From: Thioalkalivibrio sp. ALJ24
GTDB taxonomy: Bacteria; Pseudomonadota; Gammaproteobacteria; Ectothiorhodospirales; Ectothiorhodospiraceae
Assembly: GCF_000377785.1 (NCBI RefSeq)
Contig: NZ_KB898726.1
Span: 151,801 to 215,800, forward strand
DNA: 64,000 bases
Reading direction: 5' to 3'
Of the stretch, positions 8,979 to 16,197 are shown piece by piece (the stretch's first letter is position 1; each line of letters begins with the position of its first letter). The notes beneath the pieces were generated by a model, which saw only the letters and a program-made list of their open reading frames with translations, did not search any database and was not told the origin of the DNA. The position numbers and the translations under genes were made by a program.

Positions 8979-10208
8979 ATGGCCGAATTCACCGGCCCGC
9001 GTCCCCTGCTCCCGTTGTCGACCGGCAGCGAAGGTTCGCGCAGCCCCGGCGCCGCACGCGACCCCTTGCTGGCCGTGGGCCAGCGTATGGAGATCCGCAT
9101 GATCGAGCGCCTGGCGGACGGCAACGTACGCCTGCAGCTGCCGGCCGGCGGCGGCGCGGGCGCCGAGCGGGCCGAACGCACCGCTGTGATGGTGGCGCGC
9201 CTGGCCGGGGCGATATCCGAGGCGCTGGCGGCACGCAGCGAGGCCGGACAGCGCCTGATGGCCGAGATCACCCGCACTTCGCCATCGCTGGAGGTTCGAC
9301 TGCTGCCCTCGCCCGGCAGCGCGCCCGGCGCCGGTAGCGCCGGTTCGAGTTCGGCTACCGATGGCGATCGCCTGTCCGCCCTGCTGCGCCAGACGCTCCC
9401 CGCCGCGCGTGCCCTGGGGCCGGTGCTGCAGGCCCTGTCCTCCGCCACACCTCCCGAGAACACCGCAAACACCGCGCGTGCGGAAACGGCCGCCTCGCGC
9501 ATCGACGCCCTGCTGCGCGCGCTGCCGGATGCCGCGCAGCTGACACGTCCCGACGGTCTGCAAAAGGCGACTCGCGGGTCCGGCCTTTGGATGGAATCAA
9601 TGCTGGCACAGACGGCCGTAGCCGGCAGTGGCGGCGCGGCCCCCGACCTCTCGGGCGATCTCAAGGCCCGGCTGCTGCGCGCCGCCGATGCGCTGCGCCA
9701 GATGGCCGCGGTCAACATCCAGCCGGGCGGCCCGCCCACGGGCGGCCCGGCCAGCGCCGGCGGTCTGCTGGAAGCCATGCTGGGCCGTCTGGCCAGCCTG
9801 CAGCTGCAGTCGGCAGGTGATGTCGGGGACCTGCAGCGCTGGTTCTTCGAACTCCCGTTTCGCACCCCGCAGGGGGTCCAGAGCCTGCATGGCGAGATCG
9901 AACAGGGACCCGGCTCCGGGGCACACGAGGAAGCCGGGGACTGGCGCTGCCGGCTGACCCTCGATCTGCCCGCGCTGGGCCCCACCCGCATCGTGCTGCA
10001 CTCACGCAGCGATCAACTGCACCTGCATTTTACCGCGGAACGCGCCGAAACCGTGGAACGCCTGAAGGGACATCAGTCCGAACTGCGAGAAAACCTGGCC
10101 GCGCGCGACCTCGAACCCGCCAGTGTGGCCGTGCGTCAGGGCTCGGTGGACCCCGACCCTCACGCCCGGCCGGAGCATGCGCACGGCATGCTGGACGAAC
10201 GCGCATGA
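8979..10208 (+). CDS. FliK-like hook-length control domain protein (second FliK paralogue)
   Basis: A 409-residue protein, mostly low-complexity and Ala/Gly/Arg-rich. Only the C-terminal ~120 residues look structured: LTLDLPALGPTRIVLHSRS, LHLHFTAERAETVERLKGH and ELRENLAARDLEPASVAV. These match the strand-helix pattern of the FliK C-terminal (Flg_hook) domain, including the region corresponding to LHPPxLGxVxV and the final LRExLxxxGLxxxxV. It overlaps the FhlB gene by 4 nt, so hook-length or export-switch function is likely. The true FliK is at 30.5 kb. The N-terminal half gives no family clue. The ATG at 8979 is the first with a plausible upstream GAG; the exact start is uncertain. Confidence 0.65.
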   Translation: MAEFTGPRPLLPLSTGSEGSRSPGAARDPLLAVGQRMEIRMIERLADGNVRLQLPAGGGAGAERAERTAVMVARLAGAISEALAARSEAGQRLMAEITRTSPSLEVRLLPSPGSAPGAGSAGSSSATDGDRLSALLRQTLPAARALGPVLQALSSATPPENTANTARAETAASRIDALLRALPDAAQLTRPDGLQKATRGSGLWMESMLAQTAVAGSGGAAPDLSGDLKARLLRAADALRQMAAVNIQPGGPPTGGPASAGGLLEAMLGRLASLQLQSAGDVGDLQRWFFELPFRTPQGVQSLHGEIEQGPGSGAHEEAGDWRCRLTLDLPALGPTRIVLHSRSDQLHLHFTAERAETVERLKGHQSELRENLAARDLEPASVAVRQGSVDPDPHARPEHAHGMLDERA

Positions 10209-10519
10209 CGGACGACGACCGTCACCGGCGCAGCGGCCCCGCCGGGCGCGACCGCGCGGTCGCGCTGGAGTGGGATCGCCACAACGCCCCGCGCATCACG
10301 GCCTCCGGGGCCGGGGTCACCGCCGAGGAGATCCTGCGGGTCGCGGAGGCATACGACATCCCCCTGCACCACGACGCGGTACTGACCGAGGCGCTGGCGC
10401 AGGTCCCGCTGGGCGAAGACATCCCCGAAGAACTGTATGTCGCGGTGGCCGAGGTGCTGGCCTTCGTATTCCTGCTGGCCGGGATCACCCCCGAGGATCT
10501 GGGGCACTCGCGGGACTGA
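10205..10519 (+). CDS. FhlB: FlhB cytoplasmic-domain paralogue
   Basis: A 104-residue soluble protein resembling only the C-terminal cytoplasmic domain of FlhB/YscU. After a basic leader the homology starts at RAVALEWDRHNAPRITASG (from residue 17). This aligns with the FlhB sequence just after the autocleavage motif NPTH, so the protein looks like the already cleaved C-domain. Conserved helices VAEAYDIPLHHDAVLTEAL and DIPEELYVAVAEVLAFVFLL follow. Such stand-alone proteins can influence export-specificity switching. It is translationally coupled to the FliK-like gene by a 4-nt overlap. Its stop is directly adjacent to the end of the convergent DUF2802 gene. Confidence 0.82.
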   Translation: MTDDDRHRRSGPAGRDRAVALEWDRHNAPRITASGAGVTAEEILRVAEAYDIPLHHDAVLTEALAQVPLGEDIPEELYVAVAEVLAFVFLLAGITPEDLGHSRD

Positions 10520-10942
10520 TCACTCCCCCCCGCGTGCGGTACCGGCACCGTGCAGGCTGTAGATCAGATCGAGTTCGGTGGGCGTCAGGCTGCAAAGACG
10601 CCGCACCTCGTCGCGCGAATAGCCCTCGCGCACCAGCTGGATGGCCTTCTCGTAGGAACCCTGATCCGGGTCGCGGGCGCGCAATTCGGTGTGCTGGTCA
10701 TGCAGGCGTTCCAGCGCCCGCTGCACCGCCGCCTGCGCCTGTCCGTGGTTGATCACCCCCTCGGACAGCACCTTCATCGCCCCCTGCAGGGCCATCAGGG
10801 AGGTGGCCTGGCGCTGGTAGTCCTGGCGCAGGGCCGCCAGCTGGCGCCTCAGCAGCAGGACCATCGCGATCGCGAACGCCGCGACGATGGTGGAGATCAG
10901 GGCGATGCCCGCCACCACCCAGACCAGTATGTTCTCTCCCAT
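10520..10942 (-). CDS. DUF2802 membrane-anchored protein
   Basis: From the ATG at 10942 the protein has 140 residues: one membrane helix at about residues 7-31 (VWVVAGIALISTIVAAFAIAMVLLLRR), a coiled-coil-prone middle (ALRQDYQRQATSLMALQGAM, QRALERLHDQH), and a C-terminal helix-turn-helix-like block, YEKAIQLVREGYSRDEVRRL. This matches DUF2802, which in Pseudomonas follows cheW at the end of the flagellar/chemotaxis cluster, as here. No function is established. The cytoplasmic HTH-like end could contact chemotaxis proteins, but that is speculation. The open frame continues upstream without family similarity, so the start is moderately certain. Confidence 0.75.
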   Translation of the reverse strand: MGENILVWVVAGIALISTIVAAFAIAMVLLLRRQLAALRQDYQRQATSLMALQGAMKVLSEGVINHGQAQAAVQRALERLHDQHTELRARDPDQGSYEKAIQLVREGYSRDEVRRLCSLTPTELDLIYSLHGAGTARGGE

Positions 10943-11024
10943 GAAATCCCAGCTCTCCGGTTGGCCGGCTTGATTGTCGCGTGAAAACGCCACCCGGTGC
11001 CAGCCCGGAGCCGATGCACGCGGA

Positions 11025-11252
11025 TCAGGCGTATTCGTCGATCCGGCCGCCGCGGCGGCGCTCGCGCTCGGCAAAGCGCGGCGGTTTCTGCTGGGCGGGA
11101 GGGATCCCGGGCCGCAGCAGCGGATCCCGGTCGGAGTCGTCACTGAGGGCGTGTCCGGGCACGCTGGTATGCACCGGCCGCACATCGCGTGGCGGCGTCA
11201 CCACCGGGCGCAGTGGCCGCACGGAGCGATCGGGCTGCAGTTCGTCTACCAT
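11025..11252 (-). CDS. Small proline/arginine-rich hypothetical protein
   Basis: The start at 11252 is set by a very strong ribosome-binding site (GGGAGGTGAAC directly before ATG), giving 75 residues beginning MVDELQPDRSVRPLRPV. It has no membrane segment. Residues 10-35 are rich in VRP/VTPP repeats, the middle is acidic (SDDSDRD), and the end is basic (ERERRRGG). I do not recognise the family. It sits between cheW (67-nt gap) and the DUF2802 gene (82 nt) on the same strand, so it is probably transcribed with cheW. The strong Shine-Dalgarno and operon position argue that it is real. It could be a disordered adaptor peptide of the chemotaxis array. Confidence 0.55.
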   Translation of the reverse strand: MVDELQPDRSVRPLRPVVTPPRDVRPVHTSVPGHALSDDSDRDPLLRPGIPPAQQKPPRFAERERRRGGRIDEYA

Positions 11253-11319
11253 GTTCACCTCCCGCACGGACCCTGCCGTGCTGCCCGCCGCGCCTTCGAA
11301 CCCGCGTGGCGGTGTCGGG

Positions 11320-11802
11320 CTACAGCTCCCGCAGCTGCGCCCACTCCTCGTCGGAGAGGAGCTTGTTCAGATCCACCAGGATGGTCAGACCGGCATCGGT
11401 GCTGGTCACCCCCTGGATGAAGCGCGCGCTCTCGTCGTTGCCGACCTCCGGCGCCGGTTCCACGCTGTCGGGCGAGATCCGCACCACCTCGGACACCGAG
11501 TCCACCAGGATGCCCACGTTCTGGTCGTCCACGTCGATGATCACGATGCGCGATGCGTCGTCCGGCTCGCGTTCGTCCAGCCCCATGCGCCGCCGGGCAT
11601 CGATGACCGTCACCACGTTGCCGCGCAGGTTGATGATCCCGAGGATGTAGTCGGGTACGCCGGGCACCGGTGCGATGTCCGATACCTTCAGAACCTCCTG
11701 CACCTGCAGCACGTCGATGGCATAGGTCTCGTCGGCCAGGCTGAAGGTTACGTAGGGAGCCGTGTCGGCCTTGGCGAGGGATTCAACGTCTTGTGCGCTC
11801 AT
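11320..11802 (-). CDS. cheW: Chemotaxis coupling protein CheW
   Basis: A CheW-only protein of 160 residues from the ATG at 11802; AAGAGG lies 6 nt before it, whereas the ATG two codons upstream is too close to that site. The family core is clear: YVTFSLADETYAIDVLQVQEV, VPDYILGIINLRGNVVTVID and NVGILVDSVSEVVRI. It bridges chemoreceptors and CheA. It lies downstream of parP on the same strand, with a 108-nt gap containing a sigma-28 promoter, so it can be expressed both from read-through and from its own FliA promoter. Confidence 0.95.
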   Translation of the reverse strand: MSAQDVESLAKADTAPYVTFSLADETYAIDVLQVQEVLKVSDIAPVPGVPDYILGIINLRGNVVTVIDARRRMGLDEREPDDASRIVIIDVDDQNVGILVDSVSEVVRISPDSVEPAPEVGNDESARFIQGVTSTDAGLTILVDLNKLLSDEEWAQLREL

Positions 11803-11865
11803 GCTCATCCTCTTGGAGCAGTCGCGCCCGCCCCGGCGGACGCGCAACATGGATACTTTCCCGGG

Positions 11866-11892
11866 TTAGCGGCCGCGGACGGCCGCGCTTGA
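11866..11892 (-). promoter_or_regulatory. Sigma-28 (FliA) promoter of cheW
   Basis: On the minus strand TCAA (11892-11889), a 15-nt spacer and GCCGCTAA (11873-11866) match the FliA consensus TAAA-N15-GCCGATAA at 10 of 12 fixed positions. Transcription would start near 11858, about 55 nt before the cheW ATG. The same bases form an inverted repeat (GCGGCCG 11869-11875 with CGGCCGC 11880-11886); I read this as coincidental since no T-run follows. Confidence 0.55.
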
Positions 11893-11910
11893 GTCCCGGG
11901 CCTGCCGACA

Positions 11911-12648
11911 TCAGTCCTGGGCCGTCTCCCAGTCACCCGACGCGAGGCTGTCGTGCAACGCGGCCGTGTCCAGCAGGGTCGCCATCTTCTCCCGGTCGAC
12001 CCCGGCGAGCCACGGCAGACGGCGACGCTCGCTGCGCCAGCGCAGCTGGTCCGGGTCGATGGTGCGGGTCCCGTGGATCGCCCGGCAAGCCAGGGCGAAG
12101 CGGGAATTCGCCAGGAACACCACCTGACGGGCACTGTCCGGCTCGTATTCCCGATCCGACGGTGTCACGATGGCGGCCAGATCGATCAGCTGCACCCGCC
12201 CCTGCTTGCTGTCGGCAATGCCCAGATACCACGGCGCATGGGCCGGCGTCGGCCGTACCTCCAGTTTGTCCAGCGGCACCACGCCGCCCAGATCCACAAG
12301 CGGTGCCAGCAGGGTCAACGGCCCGGCCTCGATCTCCAGCGCCGAAAACGGCTTCTCCGGGCGCGGATACGTCGGGGCCGCAGGTGGCACCACCGGCGGC
12401 CCGGCCGGCGCCGGCTCGGATACCGGAGTCTCCACCGGTGCCCTCACCGGCTCCAGGATGTCCTCCCGCATCAGGTTGCGCGGGCCGGAAGGTGCCTCTG
12501 CCACGCGAGTCGACCTGGATGGGTCGGCGGCCGACTCGCGCTGCTCGGCCGGAGCCGGCTCAGGCGGTTCCAGCAGATCGCCGAAATAGTCCTCCAGCGC
12601 GCGGGGTTCGGCCTGCAGCGGTGCGTTTTGTCGCCGTTCGGAGCTCAT
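11911..12648 (-). CDS. parP: CheW-domain polar array protein ParP
   Basis: A 245-residue protein with a proline/acid-rich N-terminal linker (about residues 1-110) and a degenerate CheW-like domain at the C terminus: PFSALEIEAGPLTLLAPLVDL, WYLGIADSKQGRVQLIDLAAI and RQVVFLANSRFALACRAIHG. It follows the ParA-like gene with a 4-nt overlap. This is the organisation of Vibrio parC-parP and of Pseudomonas PA1462-PA1463. In Vibrio, ParP uses this domain (AIF) to bind CheA and receptors and links the array to the pole through ParC. A polar role here is inferred from family and context. Confidence 0.8.
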   Translation of the reverse strand: MSSERRQNAPLQAEPRALEDYFGDLLEPPEPAPAEQRESAADPSRSTRVAEAPSGPRNLMREDILEPVRAPVETPVSEPAPAGPPVVPPAAPTYPRPEKPFSALEIEAGPLTLLAPLVDLGGVVPLDKLEVRPTPAHAPWYLGIADSKQGRVQLIDLAAIVTPSDREYEPDSARQVVFLANSRFALACRAIHGTRTIDPDQLRWRSERRRLPWLAGVDREKMATLLDTAALHDSLASGDWETAQD

Positions 12649-13445
12649 CGAGCCTGCCTCTGAACGGGTTTACGGGGCAGCCGCCCGCCGATGGCGTCCA
12701 GCAGATCGGCATAGGCCAGCACACCGCGGGCGTCGGGAATCATGAAGCACAGCGGCTGGCCGGCACTGGACGCATCACGGAACTTGGTGTCCACCGGGAT
12801 CACCCCGGACCAGACGTCGTCCCCGTACTGCCGGCGCAGCTCGGCCAGGGCCTCGTGCGCCGCACGCGTGCGACGGTCGAAAAGGGTCGGGATGATGCGG
12901 TAGTTCAGCCGCGCTTTGCGCGATTTCTGCACCATGGTCAGGGTGTTGATCATGCGTTCCAGACCCTTGAGCGCGAGGAATTCGGTCTGCACCGGCACCA
13001 GCAGCTCGTCGCAGGCCGCCAGCGCGTTGACCATCAGCACGCCCAGCATCGGCGGGCAGTCCATCAGCACGTAGTCGTATTCTTCCTGCACGCCCTCCAG
13101 CGCCTGACGCAGCACCAGCCCCATCCCGCCCCGGCTACCGAGCTGGCGATCCAGGGTAGCCAGCGCGGTGCTCGCGGTCAGCAGGTCCAGCCCGGGGAAG
13201 CGGGTCTCGCGGATCAGGCCGGCGGGATCGGGCCGTTCACCCTCCACCGCCTGATTGAACAGCTCGTACACCCCGCGGGTAGCGGTCTCCGGGTCATGCC
13301 CGAAATAGGCGGTGAGGGAACCGTGTGGGTCCATGTCCACCAGCAGCACGCGCTGGTCCGGCCCGGACAACAGGCCGCCAAGGGTGACCGTGGTGGTGGT
13401 CTTGCCCACCCCGCCCTTCTGATTGGCCACTGCCCAGATCTTCAT
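12645..13445 (-). CDS. parC: ParA-family ATPase ParC (chemotaxis cluster)
   Basis: The start at 13445 gives 266 residues beginning MKIWAVANQKGGVGKTTTTV, the deviant Walker A of the ParA/MinD family. Switch motifs VLLVDMDPHGSLT and YVLMDCPPMLG follow. It lies in the flagellar/chemotaxis operon between motD and parP, and no parB partner is nearby. It is therefore the array-positioning ParA (Soj/ParC type) rather than the chromosome-segregation one. In Vibrio it forms an ATP-dependent polar gradient that recruits chemotaxis arrays at division. The stop overlaps the parP start by 4 nt. Upstream in-frame sequence lacks similarity. Confidence 0.88.
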   Translation of the reverse strand: MKIWAVANQKGGVGKTTTTVTLGGLLSGPDQRVLLVDMDPHGSLTAYFGHDPETATRGVYELFNQAVEGERPDPAGLIRETRFPGLDLLTASTALATLDRQLGSRGGMGLVLRQALEGVQEEYDYVLMDCPPMLGVLMVNALAACDELLVPVQTEFLALKGLERMINTLTMVQKSRKARLNYRIIPTLFDRRTRAAHEALAELRRQYGDDVWSGVIPVDTKFRDASSAGQPLCFMIPDARGVLAYADLLDAIGGRLPRKPVQRQAR

Positions 13446-13461
13446 GTGATGTCCCTCGTGG

Positions 13462-14331
13462 CTACGGTGACGGCACCGCGCGCAGCTGTTCCGGTTCCCG
13501 TTGTCCGTCTTCGCGCGGCGCCGCGCCGGGCAGCACCACGATCGCCACCCGGCGATTCTCCGCACGACCGGCGGCGGTTTCATTGTCGGCCACCGGACGA
13601 TGTTCTCCGTGCCCCAGCGCAACCATGTCCGCCGGGTCCATGCCCTGTTCCTCGAACATCCTTACCACTGTGGCCGCCCGCGCCGCGGACAGTTCCCAGT
13701 TGGAAGGATAGACCGCGGTGGTGATGGGCACATTGTCGGTGTGGCCTTCCACATGGATGCGCGCGGCACGCGGCTCCAGAATCTCCGCGATATCGCGCAG
13801 TACCGGCTCGGCCTCCGGGTTCAGCCCCGCCTCTCCACTGGGGAACAGCAGCTGGCTGGTGATCTCGATCTCCAGCCAGTAGGTCTCCCGGCTAACGTCG
13901 ACCTGCCCGTCCTCGATCATTGGCGCCATGGCCGCTTCGATCTCGCCGGCCACCTCGGCGATTTCGTCCAGCAGTCCCTGGATGTCCTCGTCACCACTCT
14001 CTTCGAACAGCCCCGCGGCCGCGCGATCCATCGCCTGGGCATCGCCTTCCAGCAGGCCGGGCCGGATGTCGATGGGCGCCAGCGAGCGCGGTACGTCATC
14101 CGCCGGGGGCGCGACCACCGAGGGGTCACCCACCTGTATCGGCTCCAGCTGGCCCGGCGTGCCGAAGGCCTCCACCAGCGAATCCGACAGCACCCGGTAC
14201 TTGCCCTCGTCCACCGAGGAGATCGCATACATCACCACGAAGAACGCCAGCAAAAGCGTGACCAGATCCCCGTAGGGAATGGCCCAGGCCTCGTGATTGG
14301 CCTCCTCCTCACGACGTTTGCGACGTGCCAT
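13462..14331 (-). CDS. motD: Flagellar motor stator protein MotD (MotB family)
   Basis: A 289-residue MotB-type stator subunit. It has a short basic N terminus, one membrane helix (YGDLVTLLLAFFVVMYAIS) carrying the ion-binding aspartate D22, and a periplasmic plug/linker. The C-terminal OmpA peptidoglycan-binding domain includes VEGHTDNVPITTAVYPSNWELSAARA written over two blocks (VEGHTDN, NWELSAARA) and GHGEHRPVADN. It is transcribed with motC 6 nt upstream. The motC/motD names follow the Pseudomonas second stator set, which this gene order matches (cheB-motC-motD-ParA). The coupling ion cannot be stated from sequence. Confidence 0.92.
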   Translation of the reverse strand: MARRKRREEEANHEAWAIPYGDLVTLLLAFFVVMYAISSVDEGKYRVLSDSLVEAFGTPGQLEPIQVGDPSVVAPPADDVPRSLAPIDIRPGLLEGDAQAMDRAAAGLFEESGDEDIQGLLDEIAEVAGEIEAAMAPMIEDGQVDVSRETYWLEIEITSQLLFPSGEAGLNPEAEPVLRDIAEILEPRAARIHVEGHTDNVPITTAVYPSNWELSAARAATVVRMFEEQGMDPADMVALGHGEHRPVADNETAAGRAENRRVAIVVLPGAAPREDGQREPEQLRAVPSP

Positions 14332-14337
14332 CTCCCG

Positions 14338-15081
14338 TTACCCGTGCACGTAGCCGCCGAGTTTGCTCTCGATGTTCCGGGGATTCTCGCCCTCGGCGAT
14401 CGCGATCAGCCCCTCCATCAGCATCTCCTGATGCCGCGAGCGTTCGTGCACCAGCCCCTTCAGCTTGTTCGCCACCGGCAGGAACAGCAGGTTGGCCGAG
14501 GCGATCCCGTATACCGTGGCCACGAACGCCGCGGCGATGCCGGCCCCCAGGCGATCCGGGTCGGTGAGGTTCTGCATCACCGCCATCAATCCCATCACGG
14601 CACCGACGATCCCCAGGGTCGGGGCATACACCCCCATGCTCTCGAAGACCTTCGCACCCTGGAGATCGAAGGCCTCGCGGTTGTCCACGTCCGACTCGAG
14701 GATCTGCCGGATAACCTGCGGTTCCGTGCCATCCACCAGCAGCTGCAGACCCTTGCGGGCGAACGGATCGCGTTCCTCCTCGGCCACGCTTTCCAACCCC
14801 AGCAGACCCTCCTTGCGCGCGATGTTCGACCATTCCACCACCCGCCGGATCATCGCGGCGTTGTCGATCGCGGGTGGCCGGACGACCCAGGGCAGCATCT
14901 TCATGCCATGCAGGAACACCCCCAGGCGTGCCTGGATCAGGGTCGCTCCCAGGGTCCCCAGCACCACGATGAGGAAGGCCGCGGCATTCCACAGTGCACC
15001 GATCCCGCTGCCCTTGGCGATGCTTCCGCCCAGCACCGCGATGAGCCCCAGGAGCATCCCGATGAGGCTCAGGATATCCAC
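14338..15081 (-). CDS. motC: Flagellar motor stator protein MotC (MotA family)
   Basis: A 247-residue MotA/PomA-type protein starting at GTG (15081), directly after the cheB stop. It has two N-terminal helices (ILSLIGMLLGLIAVLGGSIA; WNAAAFLIVVLGTLGATLI), a large cytoplasmic loop with the torque-generating charges (GLESVAEEERDPFARKGLQLL), and two C-terminal helices (MGVYAPTLGIVGAVMGLMAVM; AAFVATVYGIASANLLFLPVA). Together with MotD it forms the ion channel that drives the rotor via FliG. MotA/MotB homologues elsewhere in the genome cannot be excluded. Confidence 0.93.
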   Translation of the reverse strand: MDILSLIGMLLGLIAVLGGSIAKGSGIGALWNAAAFLIVVLGTLGATLIQARLGVFLHGMKMLPWVVRPPAIDNAAMIRRVVEWSNIARKEGLLGLESVAEEERDPFARKGLQLLVDGTEPQVIRQILESDVDNREAFDLQGAKVFESMGVYAPTLGIVGAVMGLMAVMQNLTDPDRLGAGIAAAFVATVYGIASANLLFLPVANKLKGLVHERSRHQEMLMEGLIAIAEGENPRNIESKLGGYVHG

Positions 15082-15082
15082 G

Positions 15083-16195
15083 TCAGCAGAACCCCTTGAC
15101 CAGCGCGGGGCCGATCTCCTGCAGCGGATACACGTGATCGGTCAGCCCGGCCTCGGCCACCGCCGCCGGCATCCCGTAGACCACGGAGGTCGCGGCGTCC
15201 TGCGACCACACCTGGGCGCCACAGCCCTTCAGCGCGCGCACCCCCTCGCGACCGTCCGCTCCCATCCCGGTCAGGATGATGGCCAGTACCTGGCCGCGCA
15301 GGGCATCCACCGCGGATTCGAAGGCCGCATCCACGCTCGGCTTGTAGATGGTCCCTGCGGGGCTTTCGGTCACCCTCACGCGGGTCTGCGACCCGCGCTC
15401 GAGGGTCAGCTGCTGACCACCGGGCGCCAGTAGAGCGATGCCCGGACGCAGGAAATCGCCGTCCACCGCCTGCTTCACGCGGATCGGACAGATGGAATCG
15501 AGGCGCTCGGCGAACGCCGGCGTGAAGCTCGCCGGCATGTGCTGCACCAGCACCACCGGCAGAGGAAAGTTGGTCGGCAGATGTTTGAGCACCTCCTGCA
15601 GCGCCACCGGGCCGCCGGTAGAGGTCCCGATCAGCACCGCGCGCAGCGAGCCGAGCGGCGCAGGCGGACGCGCCACCGGTGGCTTGGGCGTCTCGCGCGC
15701 CGTCTCGATGGCCTTGCGGTCGGCCGCCTGACGCCGTTCCGACACCGGGGCCTCGGTCTTCGGGCGGCCCCCGCCCGGAGCGCTGGACGACCGCGCACGG
15801 CTGCGCGCCAGGCTGCGGACCCGCCGCCGCAACAGCGCGCGGGCACTGTCCTCGTCGCTTGCCATGTCGGAAAAACGCTTGGGCAGGAAATCCACCGCGC
15901 CCGCTTCCAGGGCATCCAGGGTCGCCTGCGCACCCTCGGTCGTCAGACTGGAGAACATCAGGATCGGGCGCGGACTCTCCGCCATGATCTTGCGTACCGC
16001 GGTGATGCCGTCCATGACCGGCATCTCGATGTCCATGGTCACGACATCCGGGTCCAGCTCCTTCACTGCCTCGATTGCCTTGCGACCATCCTCGGCCGTC
16101 CCCACGACTTCGATCCCGATATCCGCGTTCAGGATCTCCGCGATCCGGCGTCGAAAGAAACCGGAATCATCCACCACCAGAACCCTGACCGGCAT
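15083..16195 (-). CDS. cheB: Chemotaxis response regulator / protein-glutamate methylesterase CheB
   Basis: 370 residues. The receiver domain at 1-125 has the acidic pair in VLVVDDSGFF, phosphoacceptor D55 in VVTMDIEMPVMDG and the lysine in DFLPKRFSD. A linker rich in Arg/Ser/Ala spans about 130-195. The methylesterase domain has the catalytic serine in LIGTSTGGPVALQEVL, the histidine in VVLVQHMPASFT and the aspartate in GADGREGVRAL. It removes methyl groups from chemoreceptors after phosphorylation by CheA. The gap to cheA is 2 nt and to motC 1 nt, so the three are one transcription unit. No cheR is present in the window. Confidence 0.96.
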   Translation of the reverse strand: MPVRVLVVDDSGFFRRRIAEILNADIGIEVVGTAEDGRKAIEAVKELDPDVVTMDIEMPVMDGITAVRKIMAESPRPILMFSSLTTEGAQATLDALEAGAVDFLPKRFSDMASDEDSARALLRRRVRSLARSRARSSSAPGGGRPKTEAPVSERRQAADRKAIETARETPKPPVARPPAPLGSLRAVLIGTSTGGPVALQEVLKHLPTNFPLPVVLVQHMPASFTPAFAERLDSICPIRVKQAVDGDFLRPGIALLAPGGQQLTLERGSQTRVRVTESPAGTIYKPSVDAAFESAVDALRGQVLAIILTGMGADGREGVRALKGCGAQVWSQDAATSVVYGMPAAVAEAGLTDHVYPLQEIGPALVKGFC

Positions 16196-16197
16196 CC

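Noticed and set aside
11869-11886. Perfect GC hairpin upstream of cheW as a terminator or attenuator
   Set aside because: No T-run follows on either strand, and the bases coincide with the sigma-28 promoter.
12645-13445. Chromosome or plasmid partition gene parA
   Set aside because: No parB or parS-like repeats are nearby, and its place between motD and parP identifies the chemotaxis-array ParC type.
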